Shown here piece after piece: positions 18,895 to 27,404 of a stretch of 64,000 nucleotides of DNA. The stretch covers positions 106,283-170,282 of the forward strand of contig DASTZZ010000065.1 of NCBI GenBank assembly GCA_035764005.1. The letters are read 5' to 3'. This DNA comes from Terriglobales bacterium (GTDB lineage: Bacteria; Acidobacteriota; Terriglobia; Terriglobales; Acidobacteriaceae). The stretch's first letter is position 1. The number at the start of each line of letters is the position of its first letter. Position numbers and translations under genes: made by a program. The notes under the pieces are model-generated. The model worked only from the letters and a program-made list of their open reading frames with translations. It was not told the origin of the DNA and ran no database searches.

Positions 18895-20619
18895 TTAGTG
18901 GCCGAGAGTATCGAGGATGTCATGCATGGAAACCAAACCCACCAGGTGCGTGGGATCGGCTCGATGCATGACGGCGAGAAAGGGCCAGTGATGCGCGTGG
19001 CGAAGCGCAACTTCCAGACGGTTGTCGGGATAAACGGGCGGCATTCGCGTTTCCGGAAGACTGTGCGCCAAAGTTCGGGTGCCTTCCCCTTTGCGGACAA
19101 GATCCTGCAGAGCCGACGCGTCGATGCTCGACCAGCCAAACGGAGGATCATGGACGAGGACCTGTTTGGCGCCGCTTTTCTGTGCGGCTGCCAAAGCGTC
19201 TTCTATGATGTTCTGTAATTCCAGAATGGGAACATTTACAGGATGCATGGCATCTTCGATGCGCAGCACACGCTCTTCCCGTTCCTCTTCCATCGAAGGC
19301 AAATCGAGACCGTCCTGGCGGCTGAGCAGATCAAAGATTCCCACCGGCTGCAGGCTGCGAGAAATCAGGTAGGCGATAGTGTTGGCGAGAATCACCGGCA
19401 CGATGATTGAATAGTTCCCGCTTACTTCAAGCACCATGAACACTGAGGTCATGGGCACACGCAGGAATCCGGCGAAGAGCACGCCCATGCCGACGAGCGC
19501 GTACGTTCCGATGGATCCGGTAACCAGATGCGGAAAGAGCAGGCGCTCAACTCCGCCGACAGCGCCGCCGAGCATGGCTCCGATGAAAAGCGTCGGCGCA
19601 AACATTCCGCCGGGTGTGCCGCTGGTGAACGAGAGAACAGTCGTAAGAATCTTCAAGCCGGCGAGGATCCCGAGCACTTGCCATGTGAACTGGTTGTGCA
19701 TGGCGCGGTCGATGAACTCGTAACCTGCACCCATCACTTCGGGACGTCCGGCCCAGCCGATGGCTCCGATGATGAGCCCGGCGATCGCGGGCTGCAGGAA
19801 TTGCGTCCAGCGCGGGAGCGCCTTCATGCGCGGACGCAGAATCTCAATCGCCTTACTGAAGACAATTGATGCGAAGGCACCCACTATGCCCAAGGCCGCG
19901 TACGCGAGAAGTTCTGACGGAGCAGTGAATTGGACGGCAGGAATGCGGAAAAGCGGCTGGGACCCGAGAAAGTATCGCGTAACTACGACGCTCGAAATTG
20001 CCGAGAGCACTACCGCGCCGAAAATCCCGGCGCTCCATCGGCCGATGACCTCCTCGATCACAAACAAAATCGCGGAGATCGGCGAGTTGAAAGCCGCGGA
20101 AAGTCCCGCTGCGGCTCCGATCGGGGCAATCAGCCGCAAACGCTCGCGCGTAAGCCGAAGCCTTCTGCCCAGAGCCGAAGCTATCGAAGCGCCAATCTGG
20201 AGCGATGGGTCTTCGGGACCGAGAGACTGTCCTGATCCAATGGCAATTCCGGAGCAGATGAATTTTCCAATCGCGGTGCGAAATGGAATATATCCATCGA
20301 AGATATACAGTGCCGATTTGGTCTGATTGACTCCACTGCCGCGGACCTTCGGGAACAGGAAGATCACGAGCACGGCGACCAGCAGTCCGGTCAATGCTGG
20401 CGCAAGTAGAATGCGCGGATACGGCGGAGAAAGCGACGGTCCAAGCAGAGTAATTCGCACGTATTCAATTGCAATACGGAAACAGACCACCGCCAATCCG
20501 GAGAATATGCCGATAAAAATCGCCAGTAGCAGGAAGAAGCGTTCGCCCTGCACTCGTTCTCGTTTTGGGAACAGCTCTCCCGAGTCCGGTGCTGTAACCG
20601 CAGCTGCGGGGACGTTCAT
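18895..20619 (-). CDS. ClC-type chloride channel/antiporter with CBS pair
   Basis: 574 residues. ClC pore about 25-430: GSGVNQTK (GSGIP-like), GPEDPSLQIG where the gating glutamate of GREGP is kept, SPISAILFVIEEV which keeps the internal proton glutamate of exchangers, and GTPGGMFAPTLFIGAMLGG. The retained glutamates favour H+/Cl- exchange over channel behaviour. The C-terminus (about 455-574) has two CBS domains (DAMHPVNVPILELQN...; RVLRIED). Its ATG overlaps the TGA of the upstream TPR gene by 4 bases (ATGA), indicating translational coupling. Confidence 0.93.
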   Translation of the reverse strand: MNVPAAAVTAPDSGELFPKRERVQGERFFLLLAIFIGIFSGLAVVCFRIAIEYVRITLLGPSLSPPYPRILLAPALTGLLVAVLVIFLFPKVRGSGVNQTKSALYIFDGYIPFRTAIGKFICSGIAIGSGQSLGPEDPSLQIGASIASALGRRLRLTRERLRLIAPIGAAAGLSAAFNSPISAILFVIEEVIGRWSAGIFGAVVLSAISSVVVTRYFLGSQPLFRIPAVQFTAPSELLAYAALGIVGAFASIVFSKAIEILRPRMKALPRWTQFLQPAIAGLIIGAIGWAGRPEVMGAGYEFIDRAMHNQFTWQVLGILAGLKILTTVLSFTSGTPGGMFAPTLFIGAMLGGAVGGVERLLFPHLVTGSIGTYALVGMGVLFAGFLRVPMTSVFMVLEVSGNYSIIVPVILANTIAYLISRSLQPVGIFDLLSRQDGLDLPSMEEEREERVLRIEDAMHPVNVPILELQNIIEDALAAAQKSGAKQVLVHDPPFGWSSIDASALQDLVRKGEGTRTLAHSLPETRMPPVYPDNRLEVALRHAHHWPFLAVMHRADPTHLVGLVSMHDILDTLGH

Positions 20620-21797
20620 TGCTGCAGGTCCTCCGCGTTTTGATAGATACGCAGCATCGCCTGGTCCTCGGCGCTTGGAAGTCCGCAGGGGTCCTGCTGC
20701 TCGACGGTGGTGACCAGACTGGCAACAGGAGCCAGGAGTTGCACCAGGTCGGCTCCGGTGCGTGCGCGTCGAATCTGGCCGTCAAGATAAACCCAACGAG
20801 CACGTGCTACCTGGAGCGGATTCATCCCGATTGTAGTCAGATCGATATTTTGAGCTTCTGCGCATTGCCGTAATCGATGGTCCGCAACATCCATGGCGAG
20901 CAGCAGCCGTTGGCGGCGCTCCTTGGTATCAATACGGCTCTCGAAGGGATTTGAGTCGATGACCAGCGTGACCAGTTGAATGAGCTGCTCAGTCGCGGGA
21001 TCGTCATGGATTTCGTCAGCACCTTTGAAATATTCGAGAGCATTGCGAAATCTGCCCATGTGAAACGCCGCGCGTCCTGCTCCCAGCAACGCAGTTATAT
21101 CGCGTCGATTCGCGCGAACCGCAATGCGATAGAAATCGAGCGCGCTGCGATCATCGCCAATGCGGCTGAAAGCCTGCGCTACCCAAAGCTGAGCGTTGCC
21201 GTTCTTCGGCATCTCCGCCGTGTAGGTTAAGAGTTCGCCGCGCGCTTGCGTCTTCAGGTCTTTCGAGATCAGGAAATTGATGAACTCCTGGCGGACCTGT
21301 TGCCGCTTCGTAACCGGATCGTCTTCCCATGCGCCATAGATGGCGCCATTGAAGTACCGGATCGCGTTGTCCGGCTCATTTTCTTTTTCGGCCAAGCGAG
21401 CCAGTTGCAGATTCACCGGGCCGCTTCCTGGCTGATCCTCAAGCAAGTTCAGAAAATATGATTTCGCCTCGGCCAGTCGATTTGATGCTTCCAGTGCCTC
21501 TGCAAGCGTGAACAGGTATTGAGAGTTGTCGTGCGAATACACCAATGCGGTTCGCAATTCGCCGATCGCTTCGGCAGGACGGTCGGCGTTGAGTGATGCC
21601 CGACCTTTGTCGAAGGATGACGAGCTCAGCTGCTGGCGCCGCTGAACATATAAACGATTTACGCTGAAGGTAAGAGCAAAGAAAACGGCGGCCATTAACG
21701 ACAGCCAGACGACATAGATCGGCCGCCGATAAGCACGGATTCGCGCGCGTCCTGCGCGAACGCGCGCAGTCCACCAGGACTGTCGGGGAGTGCTCAT
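20616..21797 (-). CDS. membrane-anchored TPR protein
   Basis: 393 residues. One N-terminal transmembrane helix (about 30-47: YVVWLSLMAAVFFALTF) after a basic stretch, then four or more TPR-like repeats (GRASLNADRPAEAIGELRTAL; AEALEASNRLAEAKSYFLNLL; LARLAEKENEPDNAIRYFNGA; GAGRAAFHMGRFRNALEYFKGA). No catalytic domain. Likely an inner-membrane scaffold in the periplasm. Coupled by ATGA overlap to the ClC gene, so it may assemble with it; function otherwise unknown. Confidence 0.85.
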   Translation of the reverse strand: MSTPRQSWWTARVRAGRARIRAYRRPIYVVWLSLMAAVFFALTFSVNRLYVQRRQQLSSSSFDKGRASLNADRPAEAIGELRTALVYSHDNSQYLFTLAEALEASNRLAEAKSYFLNLLEDQPGSGPVNLQLARLAEKENEPDNAIRYFNGAIYGAWEDDPVTKRQQVRQEFINFLISKDLKTQARGELLTYTAEMPKNGNAQLWVAQAFSRIGDDRSALDFYRIAVRANRRDITALLGAGRAAFHMGRFRNALEYFKGADEIHDDPATEQLIQLVTLVIDSNPFESRIDTKERRQRLLLAMDVADHRLRQCAEAQNIDLTTIGMNPLQVARARWVYLDGQIRRARTGADLVQLLAPVASLVTTVEQQDPCGLPSAEDQAMLRIYQNAEDLQQ

Positions 21798-22117
21798 TTA
21801 ATGCTGTTTACAAAATAGCATCTGAGCGAGGTTAGGGCTGTCGAGTTGTATGAGACCAAGGCTATCGAAAGTGCAACATCGGACGTTTTAGGCGAGGGAT
21901 GAGGATATCTGCATTGCTAAGGCATGCTTACGGCTGCATATTTACTGCACGCGTAGCGAACGATGGCGGACTGTCTAGAGACTGTCATCCTTCGCACAAA
22001 AGAAGCGCTTCAGGATGGCAGGTCTATGACATGCAGATCGATAAGATGGCAGGTCGTAAAACGTTTGATGAGAGCTTCGCCGACAATTAAGTCGCTATCC
22101 GAAATTCCAGCCCCACA
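21798..22117. other. gene-free upstream region with weak palindrome
   Basis: Intergenic between divergent TPR and PIG-L genes. It contains CTGTCATCCT at 21982-21991 and the near-complement AGGATGGCAG at 22012-22021 around the perfect palindrome GAAGCGCTTC (22002-22011), a variant of the TGTCATCC repeat ends seen elsewhere. No convincing coding frame. Confidence 0.55.
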
Positions 22118-22186
22118 CAGTAGAATTCTCCCAGCTTTGCGACGTAATAAAAACCGCAGCCCGCTGCTGCGGAGGAGAATCTACTG
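22118..22186 (+). promoter_or_regulatory. structured 5' leader of PIG-L gene
   Basis: CAGTAGAATTCTCC (22118-22131) pairs with GGAGAATCTACTG (22174-22186) with one bulged A, closing a domain that contains a second hairpin CCGCAG-cccgctg-CTGCGG (22154-22172). The closing stem includes a GGAGGAGAA that would otherwise be an excellent ribosome site. The start codon follows 14 bases after the structure, with AGGAA nearer to it. Confidence 0.5.
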
Positions 22187-22200
22187 TTGTTCAGGAACCG

Positions 22201-24897
22201 ATGATCCCCAAACCAGTCGTCTTCCGCAAATTGTTTCTCAGTCTCATTCTCATCAGCGTTGTTGCTGCTTCTTCGCGCCTGGGAGCAGAAAAACCGACTC
22301 TCGCGCAGGATCAGGGCTTTGTCGCTCTGCAACAGGAATTGCAGCGCCTGCGCACCACCGCGCGTTTGATGCACACCACCGCACATCCCGACGATGAAGA
22401 TGGAGGCATGCTAACGCTCGAATCGCGCGGCAAAGGCGCGACCGCCTTACTCTGCACGCTTACCCGCGGCCAGGGCGGTCAGAACAAGTCTGGTGACGCA
22501 TTCTCTGACGAGTTAGGAGTGCTACGGACGCTGGAACTCCTGGCTGCGGATGAGTACTACGGGGTCGAGCAGCGGTTCACGCGCGTTGCAGATTTCGGTT
22601 TTTCTAAAACTCCGGAAGAGACGTTTGAGAAGTGGGGCGGGCACGACATCGCGCTGGGCGACATGGTTCGCGTGATTCGCACCTTCCGTCCTGACGTACT
22701 TGTGGCGCGTTTCAGCGGAACGCCCCGTGACGGACACGCTCATCACCAGGCGTCATCGATTGTGACGCAGGAGGCGTTCAAGGCCGCAGGCGATCCCAAT
22801 CGATTTCCCGAGCAGATCAAAGCAGGTCTTCTTCCCTGGCAACCGAAAAAGCTCTACATCGGACACTTCGGCTCCACTGAAGACTCGAACGTGAAGTTCG
22901 ACATTGGGACCTACTCGCCGTTGCTCGGCATGTCCTATACGCAATTCGCGGTGGAGGGCCTGGCGCACCAGACGTCGCAAGGCACAGGCGGTTTCCGCGT
23001 GTCTCCCGGACACCGCTACACGTACTACGCGCGCGTCGATTCCACTCTCCCAAAACAGGAATTGAAGAGCGAAGAATCGGATTTCTTCGACGGCATCGAC
23101 ACTTCGCTCCCCGGGCTGGCTTCAAGGCTGGGTTCTGACGAGAGCAAAGCTCAGTTTTTACGGCCTGCTCTCGAGCAAATGACGAAAGATGTGAACCAAG
23201 CAGCACAGGCAGCCAAGCCCACCGATCCCTACGAGGCCGGAGCGCCACTGATCGAAGGTCTGAAGGTCACGCGTGATTTGATCAAGCAAGTCGATGGATC
23301 CTCGCTTTTGGCACCCGAAAAGCTGGAGCTGCTGACAAACCTCCGCACCAAGGAAGCGCAATTCGAACGAGCGGCGGATCTGGCAATGGGCGTGCTGCTC
23401 GACGTATCCGTCGATCCTCCCGAAAGCGGGCAGGGCGGATTCTTTCGTCTTGAACAGACTTTTCAAACCGCGGTGCCCGGACAGACATTTACGCTTACCG
23501 CACGCTTTTACGATCGCGGAACACAAGAGGTAGATCCGGAGCAGATTGCGCTCGACATGCCTCAGGGTTTCAAGTCGGAAATCGTGAAGAGCGATCTCAA
23601 GCCCCTGCACTCCGGCGATATGGCTTCTGTGCAGTTCCGCGTGACTGTGCCCGAGAACGCGCAATACACGAAGCCCTACTGGGGACGCAAAAATCCGTAC
23701 AAAGAGAGCGTCGACACGATCAGCGTGCCTGCGTATGAGACCTTGCCTTTGCCACCGTGGCCTTTTCAGGCGCACGCGGATTACAAGATCGCGCAGGGCG
23801 AAGGGGTTGCTCATGCGGTCGTGATGGCAAAGTTCATCGATCCGCTTACCGGTCAAGGGCAGCACGAGCTTCCTGTCGCGCCGGCGCTTTCCGTTGAATT
23901 CGATAATCCATCAGAACTGGTCCGTATCGACTCGGGAAAGCCGTTTTCTGTGGGCGTGCGCGTACGCAGCCAGCTCACCAGCGCCGCTGACGCAACGCTG
24001 CGATTTCAACCTCCGCAGGGCTGGACTGTTTCGCCTTCCAGCCGCGCGGTGCATCTGGAGCACGAAGGTGATGTCGCTGAATTGCAGTTCTCAGTGCAGC
24101 CGAAACTCGATCGCGAGCAACACTACGATTTCAACGGATTCGCCGACTATAAAGGCAAGGAGCTCAACCAAGGTTTTGATGTGGTCACGCGCAGCGATCT
24201 CGACCGTTTTTACTACTATCGTCCAGCCACCCTCGACGTGAGCGCCGTGCGTGTGAACCTGCCGCCTGGGTTGCGCGTGGGATACGTGATGGGAGCCGGC
24301 GATGAGATTCCTGCTGCGCTCAAGCAGCTCGGCATGGACGTGCAGGTGATCTCGCCGGCGAACCTGCCGAATCTCGATCTGTCCCGCTTCCACACCATTG
24401 TTATGGGCATTCGTGCTTACGATGTCAGCACGGACGTGCGCGTAAATAATCCCAGGCTGCTCGATTTTGTTCAGCAGGGAGGGACGCTGATTCTTCAGTA
24501 CAACTCAGGTACTGGCGCGTTCAACGCCGGACACTACACGCCGTATCCCATAACCGCCAGCAATGCGCGCGTGAGCGTGGAGGAAGCGCCGGTAGAAATT
24601 CTCGATCCGCAGAGTCCCATTTTGAACTATCCCAATAAAATCACGACTCATGACTTCGACGGCTGGGTGCAGGAGCGCGGGCTTTACTTCATGAGTAACT
24701 GGGACGATCACTTCCATCCGCTGCTCGCGTCCAATGATCCAGGCGAGCAGCCGCAAAAAGGCGGCCTGCTGGTCGCCCAATACGGGAAAGGAACATACAT
24801 TTACAGCGGCTACGCCTTCTTCCGTCAGCTTCCCGCGGGAGTGCCCGGTGCGATCCGGCTCTTCGTAAATCTCCTAAGCGCTGGAAGCCGGGGTTGA
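22201..24897 (+). CDS. exported PIG-L/LmbE family deacetylase with C-terminal GATase1-like domain
   Basis: 898 residues, signal peptide about 1-30. N-terminal LmbE/PIG-L domain (about 50-260): metal/active-site AHPDDEDGG and the late HAHHQASS motif, as in GlcNAc-PI and mycothiol deacetylases. The middle third is beta-rich, with one Ig/NEW3-like segment (SVGVRVRSQLTSAADATLRFQPP). The final ~200 residues (VGYVMGAGDEIPAALKQLGMDV; VMGIRAYDVSTDVRVN; LLDFVQQGGTLILQYN) form a flavodoxin/glutamine-amidotransferase-like fold without a clear nucleophile. Probably removes N-acetyl groups from an extracytoplasmic sugar polymer. Family members of about 850-900 residues are common in Acidobacteriota. Confidence 0.88.
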   Translation: MIPKPVVFRKLFLSLILISVVAASSRLGAEKPTLAQDQGFVALQQELQRLRTTARLMHTTAHPDDEDGGMLTLESRGKGATALLCTLTRGQGGQNKSGDAFSDELGVLRTLELLAADEYYGVEQRFTRVADFGFSKTPEETFEKWGGHDIALGDMVRVIRTFRPDVLVARFSGTPRDGHAHHQASSIVTQEAFKAAGDPNRFPEQIKAGLLPWQPKKLYIGHFGSTEDSNVKFDIGTYSPLLGMSYTQFAVEGLAHQTSQGTGGFRVSPGHRYTYYARVDSTLPKQELKSEESDFFDGIDTSLPGLASRLGSDESKAQFLRPALEQMTKDVNQAAQAAKPTDPYEAGAPLIEGLKVTRDLIKQVDGSSLLAPEKLELLTNLRTKEAQFERAADLAMGVLLDVSVDPPESGQGGFFRLEQTFQTAVPGQTFTLTARFYDRGTQEVDPEQIALDMPQGFKSEIVKSDLKPLHSGDMASVQFRVTVPENAQYTKPYWGRKNPYKESVDTISVPAYETLPLPPWPFQAHADYKIAQGEGVAHAVVMAKFIDPLTGQGQHELPVAPALSVEFDNPSELVRIDSGKPFSVGVRVRSQLTSAADATLRFQPPQGWTVSPSSRAVHLEHEGDVAELQFSVQPKLDREQHYDFNGFADYKGKELNQGFDVVTRSDLDRFYYYRPATLDVSAVRVNLPPGLRVGYVMGAGDEIPAALKQLGMDVQVISPANLPNLDLSRFHTIVMGIRAYDVSTDVRVNNPRLLDFVQQGGTLILQYNSGTGAFNAGHYTPYPITASNARVSVEEAPVEILDPQSPILNYPNKITTHDFDGWVQERGLYFMSNWDDHFHPLLASNDPGEQPQKGGLLVAQYGKGTYIYSGYAFFRQLPAGVPGAIRLFVNLLSAGSRG

Positions 24898-24898
24898 A

Positions 24899-25010
24899 CA
24901 CGAAGGACACGAAGATCACAAAGGTTGTTTGTCTCTGGTGCCCGCGTATTTCTACACGGAATCGTTGAACTCAAATGAGCAATCCTTCGTTTCCTTTGTG
25001 ACCTTCATGT
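24899..25010. repeat. inverted nonamer repeat
   Basis: Left arm 24899-24924 reads CACGAAGGA, CACGAAGAT, CACAAAGG; right arm 24984-25010 reads CCTTCGTTT, CCTTTGTGA, CCTTCATGT. The best 18 nt of the arms are complementary with two mismatches. It lies between the PIG-L gene and the permease gene, where it could act as a terminator hairpin. Confidence 0.65.
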
Positions 25011-25031
25011 TAATCCGTTTTTGTTTTTCGC

Positions 25032-26492
25032 ATGAAGATGGCCGTCAAATCTGAACAAGGGCTACTGCGCGGGATCGGGCTGCGCGAGGGTATTTCGCTC
25101 AATGTGATCGAGATGATCGGCGTTGGGCCGTTCATCACCATTCCTCTCATTATTCACGCGAGCGGCGGTCCTCAGGCGATGCTTGGCTGGATTCTCGGCG
25201 CGCTACTGGCAATGTGCGACGGCATGGTGTGGGCGGAGCTCGGAGCAGCGCTGCCGCGCGCCGGGGGATCTTATGAGTATCTGAAAGAAGTCTATGGGCC
25301 GCGCCGGCTGGGTAGATTGCTGTCCTTTTTATATGTTTGGCAGCTCATGATGAGCGCGCCGCTTTCGGCGGCGTCAGGCTGCGTCGGCATTGCCCAGTAT
25401 GGGGCGTACATCTTCCCATCTCTGCAAAACGTCATTACTTCGCACAAATTTCAATTTGGCTCTGGGCGGCTGGCCTCACTCAGCGCCGAGGTCTCGCTTA
25501 CTCACGGTACCTTGATCGCGATCGCCGCTTGCGTGGTGGCGATTGTTTTGGCGTTTCGCCGCGTGGACATTGCGGGAAAGATTTCCAACTGGCTGCTGGT
25601 TGGAGTGCTGGGCACCATCGCCTGGGTGATCTGGACCGGCATTGCTCACTTCAACTCTGCGCGTGCTTTCGACTTTCCGGCGGGCGCTTTCACTGTGAAT
25701 CACGGTTTCTTTTTGGGACTCGGCTCGGCAATGTTGATTGCTACGTACGACTACTGGGGCTACTACAACATCTGCTATCTCGGTGCAGAGGTGCGCGATC
25801 CGGGCAGGACAATTCCGCGCGCAATTCTGTTCGCTATTGTGATCGTCGCTGCGATTTACGTAGTAATGAACATCAGCATTCTCGGCGTCGTTCCCTGGCG
25901 GGAACTCGATCAATCAGCGGTTACAGAATCACGTTTTTATGTCATCTCGACGATGATGCAGCAGGTCTATGGAACCCGCGCCGGACAGATCGCCGCTGTG
26001 CTGATCATCTGGACTGCCTTTGCTTCCGTGTTTTCGGTTTTGCTGGGTGTCTCGCGAATTCCCTATGCGGCCGCGATGGATGGCAATTTCTTTTCCGCTT
26101 TCGGGAAACTCAACCTGCGCGGACGATTTCCTTCGACCGCTCTCCTCTGTATGGGCGCGCTCACGTGCGTGTTGTCGATGTTTCGACTGGCCGACCTCGT
26201 AGCTGCGCTGGTGGTCATCCGTATCATGATGCAGTTCGTGCTGCAGGCGATTGGAGTAATGATCTTTCGCCGTACGCAGCCGGGGCACGAGCGTCCATTT
26301 CGTATGTGGCTTTATCCCATTCCGGCGCTTTTGGCCCTTGTCGGCTTTCTCTACATTTTGATTTCCCGCAAGAACTTCGAGCGCGAAGTGCTCTTCGCTA
26401 CGGTTCTGGTTGTAGTCGGCACCGCGGCCTATTTGCTGCGCGCACGAGGCCGTCGGGAATGGCCATTCGCGGCATCAGAGCTCGCCCGCTAG
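25032..26492 (+). CDS. APC family amino acid permease
   Basis: 486 residues with about 12 transmembrane helices. N-terminal GLREGISLNVIEMIGVGPFITIPL carries the helix-broken substrate region of the amino acid-polyamine-organocation fold (GxG motif in helix 1), then LPRAGGSYEYLKEVYG, another family hallmark. ATG 25032 and ATG 25038 are both possible. The substrate is likely an amino acid or amine taken up with H+ or by exchange; there is no adjacent catabolic gene to specify it. Confidence 0.9.
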   Translation: MKMAVKSEQGLLRGIGLREGISLNVIEMIGVGPFITIPLIIHASGGPQAMLGWILGALLAMCDGMVWAELGAALPRAGGSYEYLKEVYGPRRLGRLLSFLYVWQLMMSAPLSAASGCVGIAQYGAYIFPSLQNVITSHKFQFGSGRLASLSAEVSLTHGTLIAIAACVVAIVLAFRRVDIAGKISNWLLVGVLGTIAWVIWTGIAHFNSARAFDFPAGAFTVNHGFFLGLGSAMLIATYDYWGYYNICYLGAEVRDPGRTIPRAILFAIVIVAAIYVVMNISILGVVPWRELDQSAVTESRFYVISTMMQQVYGTRAGQIAAVLIIWTAFASVFSVLLGVSRIPYAAAMDGNFFSAFGKLNLRGRFPSTALLCMGALTCVLSMFRLADLVAALVVIRIMMQFVLQAIGVMIFRRTQPGHERPFRMWLYPIPALLALVGFLYILISRKNFEREVLFATVLVVVGTAAYLLRARGRREWPFAASELAR

Positions 26493-26543
26493 TCCCAGGG
26501 TGGTATTCTTTCGGGTTCTAATTTCATCCCAGGAGATGCAACC

Positions 26544-27164
26544 GTGAGACTCAAAAACATCGCAGTTGTTGCGACGATCGTTTGTATGTCATGCGCGCTG
26601 AGCGTCGCTCAGTCCAGCGGATCGACTTCCAGCTCGACGCAGGCTTCAACGGCAGCTCCGACGATTGCTTCCATCGTCAACGGTCAGCTCAGAGGCATCG
26701 AACGCGAAATCATGGGTGCGGCTGAGGCAGTGCCGGAAGATAAGTTTGATTTTTCGCCCGGCACGGCGAATATACCTGGAGATTTCAAGACTCCTGAACC
26801 GGTCCGCACCATGAGCGAGCAGTTCAAGCACATTGGCGAAGCCTTAGATGCATACAGTGCGGGAATCATGGGCCAGAAGCCACCGTCGAGCTCCGGCGAG
26901 AACGGACCGAAAAACATTAAAACCAAGCAGGAAGTAATTGACTATCTCAAGGGAGCATTCGCGAAGGCACACAGTGCGATTGACACGATCACCGCGCAGA
27001 ATGCAACCGAAGAAATGCCGAGTCCGTTCGGCGGGAACAGGAAAGTGACGCGTCTGAATCTCGCGGTGCAGATGGTCGGCCATAGCAACAATCATTATGG
27101 GCAGATCATTGAGTACCTCCGTATGAATGGAATCGTGCCTACCGAGAGCCGCCCGCGAAAGTAG
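26544..27164 (+). CDS. exported DinB-like protein, GTG start
   Basis: 206 residues starting GTG 26544, with AGGAGA 7 bases before. Signal peptide (KNIAVVATIVCMSCALSVAQ), a Ser/Thr linker, then a four-helix DinB/YfiT-like domain: the metal-site His residues would be in FKHIGEALDAY and VGHSNNHYGQIIEYLRMNG. DinB-like thiol transferases are normally cytoplasmic; exported versions are frequent in Acidobacteriota. Function unknown. A perfect 12-bp inverted repeat follows 23 bp after the stop. Confidence 0.85.
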   Translation: MRLKNIAVVATIVCMSCALSVAQSSGSTSSSTQASTAAPTIASIVNGQLRGIEREIMGAAEAVPEDKFDFSPGTANIPGDFKTPEPVRTMSEQFKHIGEALDAYSAGIMGQKPPSSSGENGPKNIKTKQEVIDYLKGAFAKAHSAIDTITAQNATEEMPSPFGGNRKVTRLNLAVQMVGHSNNHYGQIIEYLRMNGIVPTESRPRK

Positions 27165-27186
27165 AAACCAGCTTCAGTGGCAGTAC

Positions 27187-27220
27187 TCATCGAGGCGGTA
27201 GCTAGCTTCCGCCTCGATGA
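27187..27220 (+). terminator. 12-bp perfect hairpin, candidate terminator
   Basis: TCATCGAGGCGG, loop tagctagctt, CCGCCTCGATGA, immediately downstream of the DinB-like gene. No T-run follows, so termination would be Rho-dependent, or the hairpin may protect the 3' end. Confidence 0.5.
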
Positions 27221-27404
27221 TCCACTAAGTAAGGAAGTGCTTGCATTGGCGGCAACTCACATCTGCGCTTCCCATTTATAGCTAACTGTGATCTCCCACG
27301 CGCGTCTTAATTAGGGAACATTCGCGGACGTCTCTGCGTAAAATCGCAGTAGCGTTGCTCAGGTCTAATCCTTCCAGCTTGATAGTCGATGTTTTGAGGT
27401 CAAG

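Noticed and set aside
25337..26521. 394-residue frame inside the permease gene
   Set aside because: Same strand, other frame; Arg/Ser/His rich with no hydrophobic helices, a GC-bias shadow of the permease.
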